From positions 1-39,609 of the forward strand of contig JAKAZS010000017.1 of NCBI GenBank assembly GCA_021815785.1: 39,609 bases of DNA, read 5' to 3'. This document shows, in pieces, positions 22,444-32,154 of this stretch (its first letter is position 1; each line of letters begins with the position of its first letter). The translations under genes and the position numbers were made by a program. Source of the DNA: a bacterium (lineage in GTDB: Bacteria > Cyanobacteriota > Vampirovibrionia > Obscuribacterales > JAKAZS01). The notes beneath the pieces were generated by a model that ran no database searches, was not told the DNA's origin, and saw nothing but the letters and a program-made list of their open reading frames with translations.

Positions 22444-25338
22444 TTATTGATTTCCGGATATTTGTTTTTTTATTGAATCCTGATGCATTAATTCATCAAT
22501 TTTAATACTAGTTGAAGCTCCAGCTGTTAACGGCAAGAAGTTAAACATTTTACTCTTTCCTAATTGACTGTCAGCATGATTAACATCTAAGAAATTACCC
22601 ATGCCGACAAAAGCTTTACCGACAGCGTGTTCTTTAATGATATTAATAGCATGTTTGGTTAGCGATGGATTTTGCCAATTAATAGCTGGATCGCCAGGAT
22701 TATCGGTATGGTAGAGATTGCGAATATAGCCAGAGAACTCATTTAATTTAGTATTGGCTTCTAGAGGGTCCATGCCGCGACTGACTAATAATGTAGCGGC
22801 ATCAATACCAGCTCCAAGTACATCATTCATGGTGTAATCTTTGGTATTGAATTTAAAGTCGCTGGGATTTTTCCCACTTTCAATGTCATCGGCCATAATT
22901 TTACCTAAATCAGCCATACGGTGAACCTGACTGGCTAAATCAGGCAGAATATCATTAAAAGTTCTACCTTTAAGTGAGCTTAGAGGAGTTGTTAATTGAG
23001 CTTCAACAATAGCCCTACCTGCTTTATTCATCAAATCTTCGTTAATCGAAAAGCTTGGTGGCGGTGTTTTGGGTTTGCCTGGTGTATCATTAACCTGATT
23101 ACTTTCTTCATAGTTAGGATTAACATCGCTTCCCATTTCGGGACTTTTTGGTTTAATCTGGAACCAGGTATAATCCCCAGCTTTGCCATTAGCTTTGGCG
23201 TAGGCTTCTAAGGCATCTGCTTGGCTATTAACTAAGGTATCGCCTTTACCTAAAATACGCATTGCTTGAGCAATCATAATCGGGCGCAATTTGTCAATGG
23301 CATGAACTTCAATACCAAGAGGATTTTCTTCATTAGCTAACGGTTGACCATAAACCGTTCTTGATTCTAGTTTTCCTGAATCGCGTAGAGCCTGTAATAG
23401 CATACCTAAAGAAAAACCAGCATTTTTACCTGTCCAGGCGGCGCCCCACATATCGGCGGTGTTTTCATTGGCTTGAGCCTTAAAGATTTCTTCAATTAAT
23501 TTACCTTGGGTTAGTTTGCCAACACCAGGGACGGTGATTTCTTTATTGTATTCGTCATTACCTACAGCTTTTTTAATACTGCTTTCAATAACTTCTTCAC
23601 GGATGGCTTGAGGAAATTTTAAAATGCCGCCATATTGATCATGCCCTAATTCATGACCATAAATACCATTGGCCATTAGTGATGTAAGATCGCTCATATT
23701 GCGTGGAACATATACAGTGTCAAGGCTAATCACACCTTTAATACCAGGGACTGTATATGGTCCTTGACCGGGCTGTCCATGAATAGGATCAGTTCCATCA
23801 GAGCGCACTAAGAATAATGAAGGATTTTTCATCGTTAAAATTTCATTTACATCGTCAGCTGACAATTTTCCTTTTTCAATCATGGCATTTTTCAGACCTT
23901 CATAAATTTGTTGACCAAATTTATTTAATGACCAAACATCTTGACTGGTTTGGTCAAGATAATAAGCGCCTCTTTGGGTAACAGCTCGAGATACACCATC
24001 CATAATTGGTTGAACTACTCGTAAATCCTGGATATCGGTAATTTGATGGCGTAAATCATCTAATTGCGGTAAAATTGGTCGATAACCAGGATCTAATGGT
24101 TCAGCTGGATATAAACCTTGAGAAACGGCACCAACTTGAGGGTCGGTCACATCAGCTATCACCTGTTTTTCGCCACTCCAACTGTTCATCAACTGTTTGG
24201 CTACACCAGCTAAATCAGTAATATTTTGGGGGTCAAATTGTGCTTTTGGTGTTTTATCAAGATGGTGTGAGAATAAACTATCACCTTTTTGGGCTTGGTT
24301 TATCGTTTCAATTGGATTTTGACTACTGGTATCACTAGGTATTTTCGTGGTATCGGAAATAATTCTTTTGCCGCTAACTTGAGCAGGGTCCTCACCTTGA
24401 CTGATTAAGTCTAAAGTGCGGTCAAAGCCATGGGCTACACCATCTTTGCCGATTGCACCAATCATGTAAAATGCTTCGTTCTGTTGATCGTGAGCATAAT
24501 GTTTTACCATTGATTTAATCGCATTTAATTTTTCTTCAATCGGTAAATCACTTTGTGTAACGTTAGCAATGTCATTGCTATATTCAGGTTTACTTTTAGC
24601 TAAACCATGACCAATAGATTTTAATTTGCCACTAATCAAATCAGTTGCTTTATTTAAATTTTTGCCGACAAATGAATCATTAGATGTCCAGAAATCATTT
24701 TTAGCATTATCAAATTTTGCAAAGGTTTCATCACCAAGAATAGCTTTACCACCAATTTCAAATCCTTTATAGCCTAAGCCAAAGCCAGCTAGACCAATAG
24801 CTGAATTAGCTACAAAGCTATCCGTTCCTGAACTTATGATATTGGCCGCATTTTGAATATCTTGGTTAGATTTGGCATTCCAGGCCTTGCCCCACCCACT
24901 AACTAAAGGTTTGACCGCATCAATGGCGAAATTAACCATAAAATAGCCACCAACGGCTAAAGGAATTATTCCGGTTTCCGGCAGCACTGCACGCATAACC
25001 ATACCTAGCCCAGCGGATGTGCCAAATTCAGTTAAAGTCTTTTTATTAAATACAGCTAACGGTAATTTTTCAATATCTTTCGGTAAATCATTAATTGAAG
25101 GTAATGCATTTACAAGCCCAATTCCCGTTGCTTCACCAACATTGCCCAGGCTAGTTGCTAAAGAATTGGTTGGTAGTTCTGACTTAGAATGGTTATTAGT
25201 TAATTCTTTGGCTTTAACGGCTCCATCAATAACATCATTACGAAAGGCGTTAAAATTAAGGGGTAATTTTGCATCCTTAACTAAAGCAGTTTTGGTTTCA
25301 TCAATTTTGGCTTTGAAATTTTCAAAATTATTGGGCAT
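22444..25338 (-). CDS. Large putative gluzincin-type metallopeptidase (964 aa) with hydrophobic N-terminal segments
   Basis: HELGHD (HELGH codons at 23641-23655) and downstream ENTAD (ExxAD type, 23452-23466); N-terminal hydrophobic segments GLGMVMRAVLPETGIIPLAVGGYFMVNFAIDA and NSAIGLAGFGLGYKGFEIGG. Confidence 0.6.
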   Translation of the reverse strand: MPNNFENFKAKIDETKTALVKDAKLPLNFNAFRNDVIDGAVKAKELTNNHSKSELPTNSLATSLGNVGEATGIGLVNALPSINDLPKDIEKLPLAVFNKKTLTEFGTSAGLGMVMRAVLPETGIIPLAVGGYFMVNFAIDAVKPLVSGWGKAWNAKSNQDIQNAANIISSGTDSFVANSAIGLAGFGLGYKGFEIGGKAILGDETFAKFDNAKNDFWTSNDSFVGKNLNKATDLISGKLKSIGHGLAKSKPEYSNDIANVTQSDLPIEEKLNAIKSMVKHYAHDQQNEAFYMIGAIGKDGVAHGFDRTLDLISQGEDPAQVSGKRIISDTTKIPSDTSSQNPIETINQAQKGDSLFSHHLDKTPKAQFDPQNITDLAGVAKQLMNSWSGEKQVIADVTDPQVGAVSQGLYPAEPLDPGYRPILPQLDDLRHQITDIQDLRVVQPIMDGVSRAVTQRGAYYLDQTSQDVWSLNKFGQQIYEGLKNAMIEKGKLSADDVNEILTMKNPSLFLVRSDGTDPIHGQPGQGPYTVPGIKGVISLDTVYVPRNMSDLTSLMANGIYGHELGHDQYGGILKFPQAIREEVIESSIKKAVGNDEYNKEITVPGVGKLTQGKLIEEIFKAQANENTADMWGAAWTGKNAGFSLGMLLQALRDSGKLESRTVYGQPLANEENPLGIEVHAIDKLRPIMIAQAMRILGKGDTLVNSQADALEAYAKANGKAGDYTWFQIKPKSPEMGSDVNPNYEESNQVNDTPGKPKTPPPSFSINEDLMNKAGRAIVEAQLTTPLSSLKGRTFNDILPDLASQVHRMADLGKIMADDIESGKNPSDFKFNTKDYTMNDVLGAGIDAATLLVSRGMDPLEANTKLNEFSGYIRNLYHTDNPGDPAINWQNPSLTKHAINIIKEHAVGKAFVGMGNFLDVNHADSQLGKSKMFNFLPLTAGASTSIKIDELMHQDSIKKQISGNQ

Positions 25339-25605
25339 GGTTTCCTCTCTGGTTGCTTGACATTAGATATTAGATATTTGTTATTTTTGATTTTTTAACT
25401 GTCTTCTTATCTTTGCTAGTTTAAAATGAATTCCTTGTCATTGCGATTGGGGAAATTACGCAAATTTTGGATTTTTTTTTATTTTCTCAATATTTTGAAA
25501 TGAAACAGCTAATTAATTGAGACTTTTAGTTAAAATTAAATTTTAAATTTAATAGATTAAATTTTTGCTTAAGCAATTTCTTGGAAAATCAAGGTTAACA
25601 AGGGT

Positions 25606-26601
25606 TTGAAAAATAAAGAAAAAAACATCCCAAATAAAATCAAAGGGACAATATACGGAGCTTTGGTTGGCAATACCCTGGCTAGTGCAGCTATTGGCAT
25701 GACTCATAAAGATATATTGGCAACTTGCGGAATAAATGGTTTAAAGCAATTAACTTCTTCTTTAAGTAAAAGTACGTATCAAAATCATGAACCTGGTAAA
25801 TTACTGGCTGACTATTATCAAATGCAGGCTTTAATTACGCCAATTTTAAATAGTCCTAACAGTTTTACCCAAGGAAAATTTGACCAAGATAGCATTGTTA
25901 AAAGTTTGGTGCAGTTATTAGGGAATGAAGCTTTCTTAGATGCCAATCCAAGTTTATCTGCACTGATTGCCTTACGGAAAATGACTGAAAATACTGATTA
26001 TTGCCTAATTGGTGAAGAATCAATCCATGCCAGCGGAGCTTTGCGCAGTTTAGCCATAGGTTTACTGCCCAAAGATAAATATAATTTAATTGATTTAGCA
26101 TTAGCTCAAGCTAATTTAACCTACGATGATAGCCAAATGCAGGCAAGTTCTGCAGTAATCGTAAATTCTATTAGTTTTTTGTTAACGAATGATTTGACAT
26201 CTCCAGACTCAGTAAAAGCTTATATTAATACGCAAATGGATCTAGCTACGCAAATAAGCCCAAAATTTGCTGACGCATGGGATAATGTTGCTCCAGATTT
26301 AGATTATAGTGAAGAAGCTTTGGTTTTACCTTATTCATTGATTAATATATTACCTACCGTCGATGAACTTGTGCCATCTGCCGTGGGTATTTTTTTGATT
26401 TTCCGCAATAATTTTGAATCAGCTTGTGCTAATGCAGCTATAGCTGGTGGGGCTACAGATATGGCTGGATTTTTGGTAGGTGGTTTAGCTGGAGCTTATA
26501 ATGGCTTTGACGCAATACCAAGTCGATGGTTAGAAAAATTAACACATAAAGATGAAATTAATAATTTAGTTAATAATATTATTGGGCTTTGGGATATATA
26601 A
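25606..26601 (+). CDS. ADP-ribosylglycohydrolase (DraG/ARH) family protein, metal-binding motifs degenerate
   Basis: IKGTIYGALVGNTLAS, SGALRSLAIGLL, AAIAGGATDMAGFLVGGLAGAYNGFDAIPSRWLEKL follow the ARH fold pattern; TTG start as given by the ORF track. Confidence 0.7.
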   Translation: MKNKEKNIPNKIKGTIYGALVGNTLASAAIGMTHKDILATCGINGLKQLTSSLSKSTYQNHEPGKLLADYYQMQALITPILNSPNSFTQGKFDQDSIVKSLVQLLGNEAFLDANPSLSALIALRKMTENTDYCLIGEESIHASGALRSLAIGLLPKDKYNLIDLALAQANLTYDDSQMQASSAVIVNSISFLLTNDLTSPDSVKAYINTQMDLATQISPKFADAWDNVAPDLDYSEEALVLPYSLINILPTVDELVPSAVGIFLIFRNNFESACANAAIAGGATDMAGFLVGGLAGAYNGFDAIPSRWLEKLTHKDEINNLVNNIIGLWDI

Positions 26602-26625
26602 GTATATCGTAGGAGATATTTTAGT

Positions 26626-27369
26626 ATGGATGATTTGAAAAATAAAATTGCCGTAATTACAGGATCGGCTCGCGGAATTGGCAAGTCAATAGCTATTAGT
26701 TTAATGAATAGTGGAGCCAAAATCGTCATTAGTGACATTAATGAAACGGCTCTAAATGATACAGTTAAAGAATTAGCGGCTCTGGGCAACCAAGTTATGG
26801 GTGTGCAATGCAATGTAACCCTTAATGATGATATTGATCGATTAGTTAAGGAAGTCACTGATAAATGGGAACGAATTGATATTTTAGTTAATAATGCGGG
26901 CATTACCCGCGATAATTTAATGATGCGGATGACTGATAGTGAATGGCAAGCTGTGATTGACACTAATTTAACCTCAGCTTTTAAAATGACTAAAGCCATT
27001 ACTAAAGTAATGTCTAAGCAAAAATTTGGTCGAATTATTAATATTGCTAGCACTACTGGTGTCCATGGTAATTTTGGTCAGGCTAATTATGCTGCTGCCA
27101 AGGCTGGTTTAATTGGGCTAACGAAGACAACTGCACTTGAATTTGCCAGTCGCAATATTACCTGTAATGCAGTGGCGCCAGGATTTATAGATACTGACAT
27201 GACAAGAGCATTGAGTAACGAAATTATAACAAAAGTATTAGAAAAAATACCTATGAAAAAAATGGGCAGCCCTGAAGATATAGCTAATGCTGTTAAGTTT
27301 TTTGCCAGTTCGTTATCACACTATATAACTGGAACCGTTCTTGAGGTTAATGGTGGATTGTACACTTAG
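26626..27369 (+). CDS. fabG: 3-oxoacyl-ACP reductase
   Basis: AVITGSARGIGKSIA, LVNNAGITRDNLMMRM, NIASTTGVHGNFGQANYAAAKAGLIGLTKT, CNAVAPGFIDTDMT. Confidence 0.97.
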   Translation: MDDLKNKIAVITGSARGIGKSIAISLMNSGAKIVISDINETALNDTVKELAALGNQVMGVQCNVTLNDDIDRLVKEVTDKWERIDILVNNAGITRDNLMMRMTDSEWQAVIDTNLTSAFKMTKAITKVMSKQKFGRIINIASTTGVHGNFGQANYAAAKAGLIGLTKTTALEFASRNITCNAVAPGFIDTDMTRALSNEIITKVLEKIPMKKMGSPEDIANAVKFFASSLSHYITGTVLEVNGGLYT

Positions 27370-27505
27370 AATATATAATTTTAAAATGTACTTTTTATAG
27401 GTTAATATTTGCATGAAAATTTATAAGTGAACATGTTATCTTATTAACCTTAGTAGTAAAATTATTTGTATTTGTTGACAATGTTATTTTAAGGGGAGAA
27501 AAAAA

Positions 27506-27745
27506 ATGGATGAAAAGGAAGCATTTGAAAGAGTTAAAAAGATTACGGTTGCTCAATTATCCGTAAATGCTGAAGAAGTTACTGAAACTGCTGCTTTTAT
27601 GAAAGATTTAGGCGCCGACTCTTTAGACCTAGTTGAGCTGGTTATGGGTTTAGAAGAAGAATTTGGTGTTGAAATTCCTGATGAAGATGCTGAAAAAATA
27701 GCTACTGTTGGTGATGCAGTAAAATATATTGCTAGTCACATTTAA
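27506..27745 (+). CDS. acpP: Acyl carrier protein
   Basis: 79 aa, [43 protein letters not shown] ribosome-binding site upstream. Confidence 0.98.
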   Translation: MDEKEAFERVKKITVAQLSVNAEEVTETAAFMKDLGADSLDLVELVMGLEEEFGVEIPDEDAEKIATVGDAVKYIASHI

Positions 27746-27776
27746 GATTTTAACAGGCTAATGTCATATGGAACCT

Positions 27777-27817
27777 AAACCTAATTGCCCAACAATATAA
27801 TTGGTGCAGTTAGGTTT
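27777..27817 (+). terminator. Hairpin downstream of acpP
   Basis: AAACCTAATTGC-CCAA / TTGG-t-GCAGTTAGGTTT, 8-nt apical loop, one bulge and one U-G pair. Confidence 0.6.
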
Positions 27818-27989
27818 AAAATTATAAAATATTTTTAATTTAAGTATTAATGTTTTAGTCAATAACATAAAATTGATTTTTTGAATATTTCCCTAGAATG
27901 ATGATTTTGTAGTCTAGTTAACAACAATGAAGTTGCGGGCAATTTAAATCAATTAAAAAACTGTGAATTTTGAGGATAAGAAACTTTTA

Positions 27990-29267
27990 ATGAATCCAAG
28001 TCTCGAAAAGAAAAGAGTTGTAGTTACCGGTATCGGTTTGGTAACTTCCTTAGGTATTGGTACCCAAGAAACTTTTGACAATATAGTTAAAGGTAAGTCA
28101 GGAATTAGTAAAGTGACACGTATTCCTGATAAATTTCAGGCATCTTGTAAAATTGCCGGTGAAATAAATGAATTTAATCCCAGTTTATACCTAGACCCCA
28201 AACAAATACGCCGAACCGATAGGTTTGTTCAATTAGCTATTGCAGCCAGTAATTTAGCCGTTAGCGATGCTAAACTGGATATGCCAAATGAGGATCCAGA
28301 AAGGGTTGGTGTGGTAGTTGGTTCTGCGGCTGGGGGTTTTTTAACTATTGAAGAGCAATATAAAATTATTATGGAAAAAGGGCCAGCTAAATGTTCGCCA
28401 TTTACTATTCCCATGCTTATTGTTAATATGGCCAGTGGGTGGATATCGATTATTCATAATGCTAAAGGGCCCAATTCTAGTGCTGTTACGGCCTGCGCTA
28501 CCTCAGCTCATTCGATTGGTGATGCCTACCGGATCATTGAACGTGGTGAAGCTGACATAATGATTGCAGGCGGTGGTGAAGCTCCCATTTGTACTTTAGC
28601 TATGGCTGGTTTTAGTGCCGCTAAAACTTTATCCACGCGAAATAATGAGCCACAAAAGGCAAGTCGTCCTTTTGACAAGGATCGCGATGGTTTCGTTATG
28701 TCTGAAGGAGCTGGAATTTTAATTTTAGAGTCTTATGACCATGCTATTGCCCGTAAAGCTCAAATTTATGCCGAATTAGTGGGTTATGCCATGACTGCTG
28801 ATGCTAATGATATAGTTGCTCCATGTGCCAACGGCAGTGGAGCCAGCCGAGCTATGACGATTGCCATAAAACAGGCCAATATTGAACCTAGTCAAGTCGA
28901 TTATGTAAACGCCCATGGTACTTCAACGAGTTTGGGTGACATTGCTGAAACTAAAGCCATTAAAACCGTTTTTGGTAGTCATGCCACCAGCCATAAATTA
29001 TTGGTCAGTTCGACTAAGTCAATGACTGGTCATTTATTAGGTGCAGCCGGATCACTCGAAGCTGCTTTAAGCATACTGGCAATGAAACATTCAATCGCCC
29101 CGCCAACTATCAATCTTGATAATCCGGATCCTGAATGTGATCTAAATTATGTGCCTCATGAAGCCAAACACAATGTAAATATTAATTATGCTTTATCCAA
29201 TAGCTTTGGTTTTGGAGGGCATAATGCTTGTTTACTATTTAAAAAATTTTCCTCAAGTAATAACTAA
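27990..29267 (+). CDS. fabF: Beta-ketoacyl-ACP synthase II
   Basis: RVVVTGIGLVTSLG, SAVTACATSAHSIGDAYRII, VNAHGTSTSLGD, KSMTGHLLGAAGSLEA, NSFGFGGHNACLLF; ORF extends to GTG at 27963, ATG at 27990 preferred. Confidence 0.96.
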   Translation: MNPSLEKKRVVVTGIGLVTSLGIGTQETFDNIVKGKSGISKVTRIPDKFQASCKIAGEINEFNPSLYLDPKQIRRTDRFVQLAIAASNLAVSDAKLDMPNEDPERVGVVVGSAAGGFLTIEEQYKIIMEKGPAKCSPFTIPMLIVNMASGWISIIHNAKGPNSSAVTACATSAHSIGDAYRIIERGEADIMIAGGGEAPICTLAMAGFSAAKTLSTRNNEPQKASRPFDKDRDGFVMSEGAGILILESYDHAIARKAQIYAELVGYAMTADANDIVAPCANGSGASRAMTIAIKQANIEPSQVDYVNAHGTSTSLGDIAETKAIKTVFGSHATSHKLLVSSTKSMTGHLLGAAGSLEAALSILAMKHSIAPPTINLDNPDPECDLNYVPHEAKHNVNINYALSNSFGFGGHNACLLFKKFSSSNN

Positions 29268-29385
29268 CTTTAAATAAGAGCTTTCTTATTAAAAAAAAAA
29301 TAATTTTTACCTTATAATAACCTATAAAAGCTAAAATTAATTAGCTAGAGTAAGGTTTAGTTTGAATTATATATACGGGTAGCAA

Positions 29386-30888
29386 ATGAAATCATTAGTT
29401 GGATCCAATATTCGTGAATTAAAAACTTTGTTGGCAAATAAATCAGTAAGTGCTAAAGAAATTACAAAGGCACATTATGAATATATTGAAAAACATGAAG
29501 TTAATATTAATGCTTTCTTATGTTTAACTAAAGAATTAAGTTTAAACCAGGCCTCAGCCATTGATGAATTAATTGCCCGTAAAGAGCCACTACCCTTACT
29601 AGCTGGTATACCAGTAGCAATTAAAGATAATATTTGTCTAACGAATTATCCAACAACATGTGCCAGTCAAATATTAGCTAATTATCAAAGTCCATATAAT
29701 GCTTCAGTGGTTGAAAAATTGACCAACGATGGTGCTATTTGTGTGGGGAAAACCAATCTGGATGAATTTGCCATGGGTTCATCTTGTGAAAATTCCAGTT
29801 TTAAAGTAACTAAAAATCCTTGTAATACTGAATATGTTCCGGGTGGCAGTTCAGGTGGATCGGCTGCTAGTGTGGCTGGTGGCTTTAGTGTGATTGCGCT
29901 GGGATCTGATACAGGTGGATCGATTCGCCTGCCAGCTTCGTTTTGTGGTATTGTGGGAATGAAGCCAACCTATGGATTGGTATCACGTTATGGTCTAGTC
30001 GCTTTTGCTTCTAGTCTGGATCAAATTGGTCCAATGGGGCGATCGGTTGAAGACGTCATTTTTGCCTTGCAATCAATTATTAGTGAATGTGCTCATGATT
30101 CTACAAATATTAAAGAACCATTTAAAGCCAATCTAGACGATGGCAATTTTATCAGTATACCAAATGAAGTGAGTGACAATAAACCTCTTAAGGGAATGAA
30201 AATTGGCCTGATTAAGGAATTGGACAATGATGGCATTAATCCAGAGGTTAGAAAAGCTTTGAAAAATGTTATTAAAGTTTTGAATGATCAAGGTGCTCAC
30301 ATTGATGAAGTATCTATTCCGCAGATTCAACAGGCTTTACCGGTCTACTATATTATTGCTACAGCTGAAGCTAGTTCTAATTTAGCTAGATTTGATGGTA
30401 TTAGATATGGTTATCGGGAAAGTAATGTCCAAAACTTGGAAGATTTATATCTTAAGTCTAGAGAACAGGGTTTTGGCAGTGAAGTTAAACGTAGAATTAT
30501 CTTAGGTACTTATTGCTTAAGTTCAGGTTATTTTGATGCATATTACAAGAAAGCTCAAGCGGTAAGAAGATTACTGCAAAATGAATTGTTAACGACTTTA
30601 AATTCTTATGATGTACTTTTGTCACCAACAGCTCCATCTACTGCTTTTAAAATTAATGAAAAAATGGCCGACCCTCTAAATATGTATTTAACCGATATTG
30701 CAACTATTCCGGCTAATTTGGCTGGTATTCCAGCAATTTCTATTCCTTGTGGTTTGGATAATACCCATATGCCTATTGGCTTTCAGTTAATGGGCAAACC
30801 GTTTACGGAAAAGAAACTGTTAAAAATTGCTTATGTCTTTGAACAGGCAACTAATCAGCAATTTAACCGTCAGATTAATAATAATTAA
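29386..30888 (+). CDS. gatA: Asp-tRNA(Asn)/Glu-tRNA(Gln) amidotransferase subunit A
   Basis: AGIPVAIKDNICL, VPGGSSGGSAASVAGG, GSDTGGSIRLPASFCGIVGMKPTYGLVSRYGLVAFASSLDQIGP amidase signature. Confidence 0.97.
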   Translation: MKSLVGSNIRELKTLLANKSVSAKEITKAHYEYIEKHEVNINAFLCLTKELSLNQASAIDELIARKEPLPLLAGIPVAIKDNICLTNYPTTCASQILANYQSPYNASVVEKLTNDGAICVGKTNLDEFAMGSSCENSSFKVTKNPCNTEYVPGGSSGGSAASVAGGFSVIALGSDTGGSIRLPASFCGIVGMKPTYGLVSRYGLVAFASSLDQIGPMGRSVEDVIFALQSIISECAHDSTNIKEPFKANLDDGNFISIPNEVSDNKPLKGMKIGLIKELDNDGINPEVRKALKNVIKVLNDQGAHIDEVSIPQIQQALPVYYIIATAEASSNLARFDGIRYGYRESNVQNLEDLYLKSREQGFGSEVKRRIILGTYCLSSGYFDAYYKKAQAVRRLLQNELLTTLNSYDVLLSPTAPSTAFKINEKMADPLNMYLTDIATIPANLAGIPAISIPCGLDNTHMPIGFQLMGKPFTEKKLLKIAYVFEQATNQQFNRQINNN

Positions 30889-30914
30889 CAGATAATTTAA
30901 AGAGGTTTTTTCTC

Positions 30915-31370
30915 ATGCAAATAAATAATTACGTAAAATGTTTAGTTTTAGCTACCCTATTTAATTTAACAAGTAGTCTTCTGGTAATGGCTCAAATGAA
31001 TGGCTTAAATTCTCCCATGGCCGGAGCTGGATTACCAGGTATGCCAATTGGTACAGGAATGCCTGGATCGCCAGGTTCACTAACGGATCCAGGTGGTCCT
31101 GCTAACGGTGCTTTGAACATGCAAAACAGTGCAGGCGCAAGTCCTAGTGAATATACTGAAGACGAAAAGCGCATGCAAAAAAAGCATAAAGAGTTTATGA
31201 ATCGCGCTAAAAAATTAGTTGCTCAAGGCGATAAAATGATGAAAGATGGTAAAGCCCATAATAATTCAAAACAGTTTAAAAAAGGTCGGGTCTTAAAAGA
31301 CATTGGTGAAAAGCAGTTAGAAACCCTTAAGGCTAGCGATCCGCTTGAATCTCCACCGGTATTAAAATAA
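30915..31370 (+). CDS. Small exported protein with Pro/Gly/Met-rich segment and charged C-terminus
   Basis: N-terminal hydrophobic signal (CLVLATLFNLTSSLLVMAQ), then GAGLPGMPIGTGMPGSPGSLTDPGGPANG and a Lys-rich helical tail. Confidence 0.6.
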   Translation: MQINNYVKCLVLATLFNLTSSLLVMAQMNGLNSPMAGAGLPGMPIGTGMPGSPGSLTDPGGPANGALNMQNSAGASPSEYTEDEKRMQKKHKEFMNRAKKLVAQGDKMMKDGKAHNNSKQFKKGRVLKDIGEKQLETLKASDPLESPPVLK

Positions 31371-31373
31371 ACG

Positions 31374-32087
31374 TTACATTTTAAAAAAACTACCAAAAAA
31401 CAATCCTTCAAGTTCTTTGCGTAATTCTTCCAAATCTTTAACGGTATCTACCGATCGCCAGAAACTTGTGGTTTTAAATGCTTTTAACAGTTTTTTGCTT
31501 GTTAATTCAGGAAAAGTAGTAGTTTCATGATCACCAATATCCGGGAGTAAATTAAATATTTCGCGTTCAAAAATATAAATGCCAGCATTAATCCAAAACG
31601 GTAATTCAGGTTTCTCGCGAAAGCTAATTACATTGTTATCTTTTTCAATATCGACAATACCATAACTACTAATTAAGGGCACGGATACTAAAGTGGCCAT
31701 CCCTTGATTATGTTTATGAAAATTATGAAATTCCGTTAAATTTAAGTTAGTAATTGCATCAGCATTTAGGGCTAAAATTGGATCGTTTGAATTGTCCAGT
31801 TGTTTCATCGCCTGTTTTATACCACCACCACGACCAAGAGGATTTTCTTCAATTACGTATTGAATATTTAGATTAAACCGGTTGCCATTGCCAAAATATT
31901 CCTGAATCACCTCATGCAGATATCCGCAAGAAATAATAATATTTCTGATATCATAGGCTTCAAGCCATTGAAGAAGATATGATATTATGGGGCGTCCCAT
32001 TACACTGATCATTGCCTTGGGTTTGTCTTTAGTTAAAGGTCTTAATCTTTCGCCTTTACCACCAGCAATTAATATGGCACTTTTCAT
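31374..32087 (-). CDS. NDP-sugar pyrophosphorylase / mannose-1-phosphate guanylyltransferase-like nucleotidyltransferase
   Basis: AILIAGGKGERLRPLTKDKPKAMISVMGRPII; VIEENPLGRGGGIKQAM; LALNADAITN. Confidence 0.92.
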   Translation of the reverse strand: MKSAILIAGGKGERLRPLTKDKPKAMISVMGRPIISYLLQWLEAYDIRNIIISCGYLHEVIQEYFGNGNRFNLNIQYVIEENPLGRGGGIKQAMKQLDNSNDPILALNADAITNLNLTEFHNFHKHNQGMATLVSVPLISSYGIVDIEKDNNVISFREKPELPFWINAGIYIFEREIFNLLPDIGDHETTTFPELTSKKLLKAFKTTSFWRSVDTVKDLEELRKELEGLFFGSFFKM

Positions 32088-32154
32088 TAATTAACCTCGT
32101 TATGTAATCTTTAAAAATACAATTATTTTGAATTAAGTAATTAGTCACAAATAA

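Noticed and set aside
26496-27053. 185-aa minus-strand ORF
   Set aside because: Antisense to fabG and the end of the DraG-like gene; no recognisable motif.
29280-29310. Hairpin plus A-run after fabF considered as a rho-independent terminator
   Set aside because: The stem AATAAGA/TCTTATT is short and followed by A10 rather than T residues on the + strand, so it does not fit a terminator for fabF.
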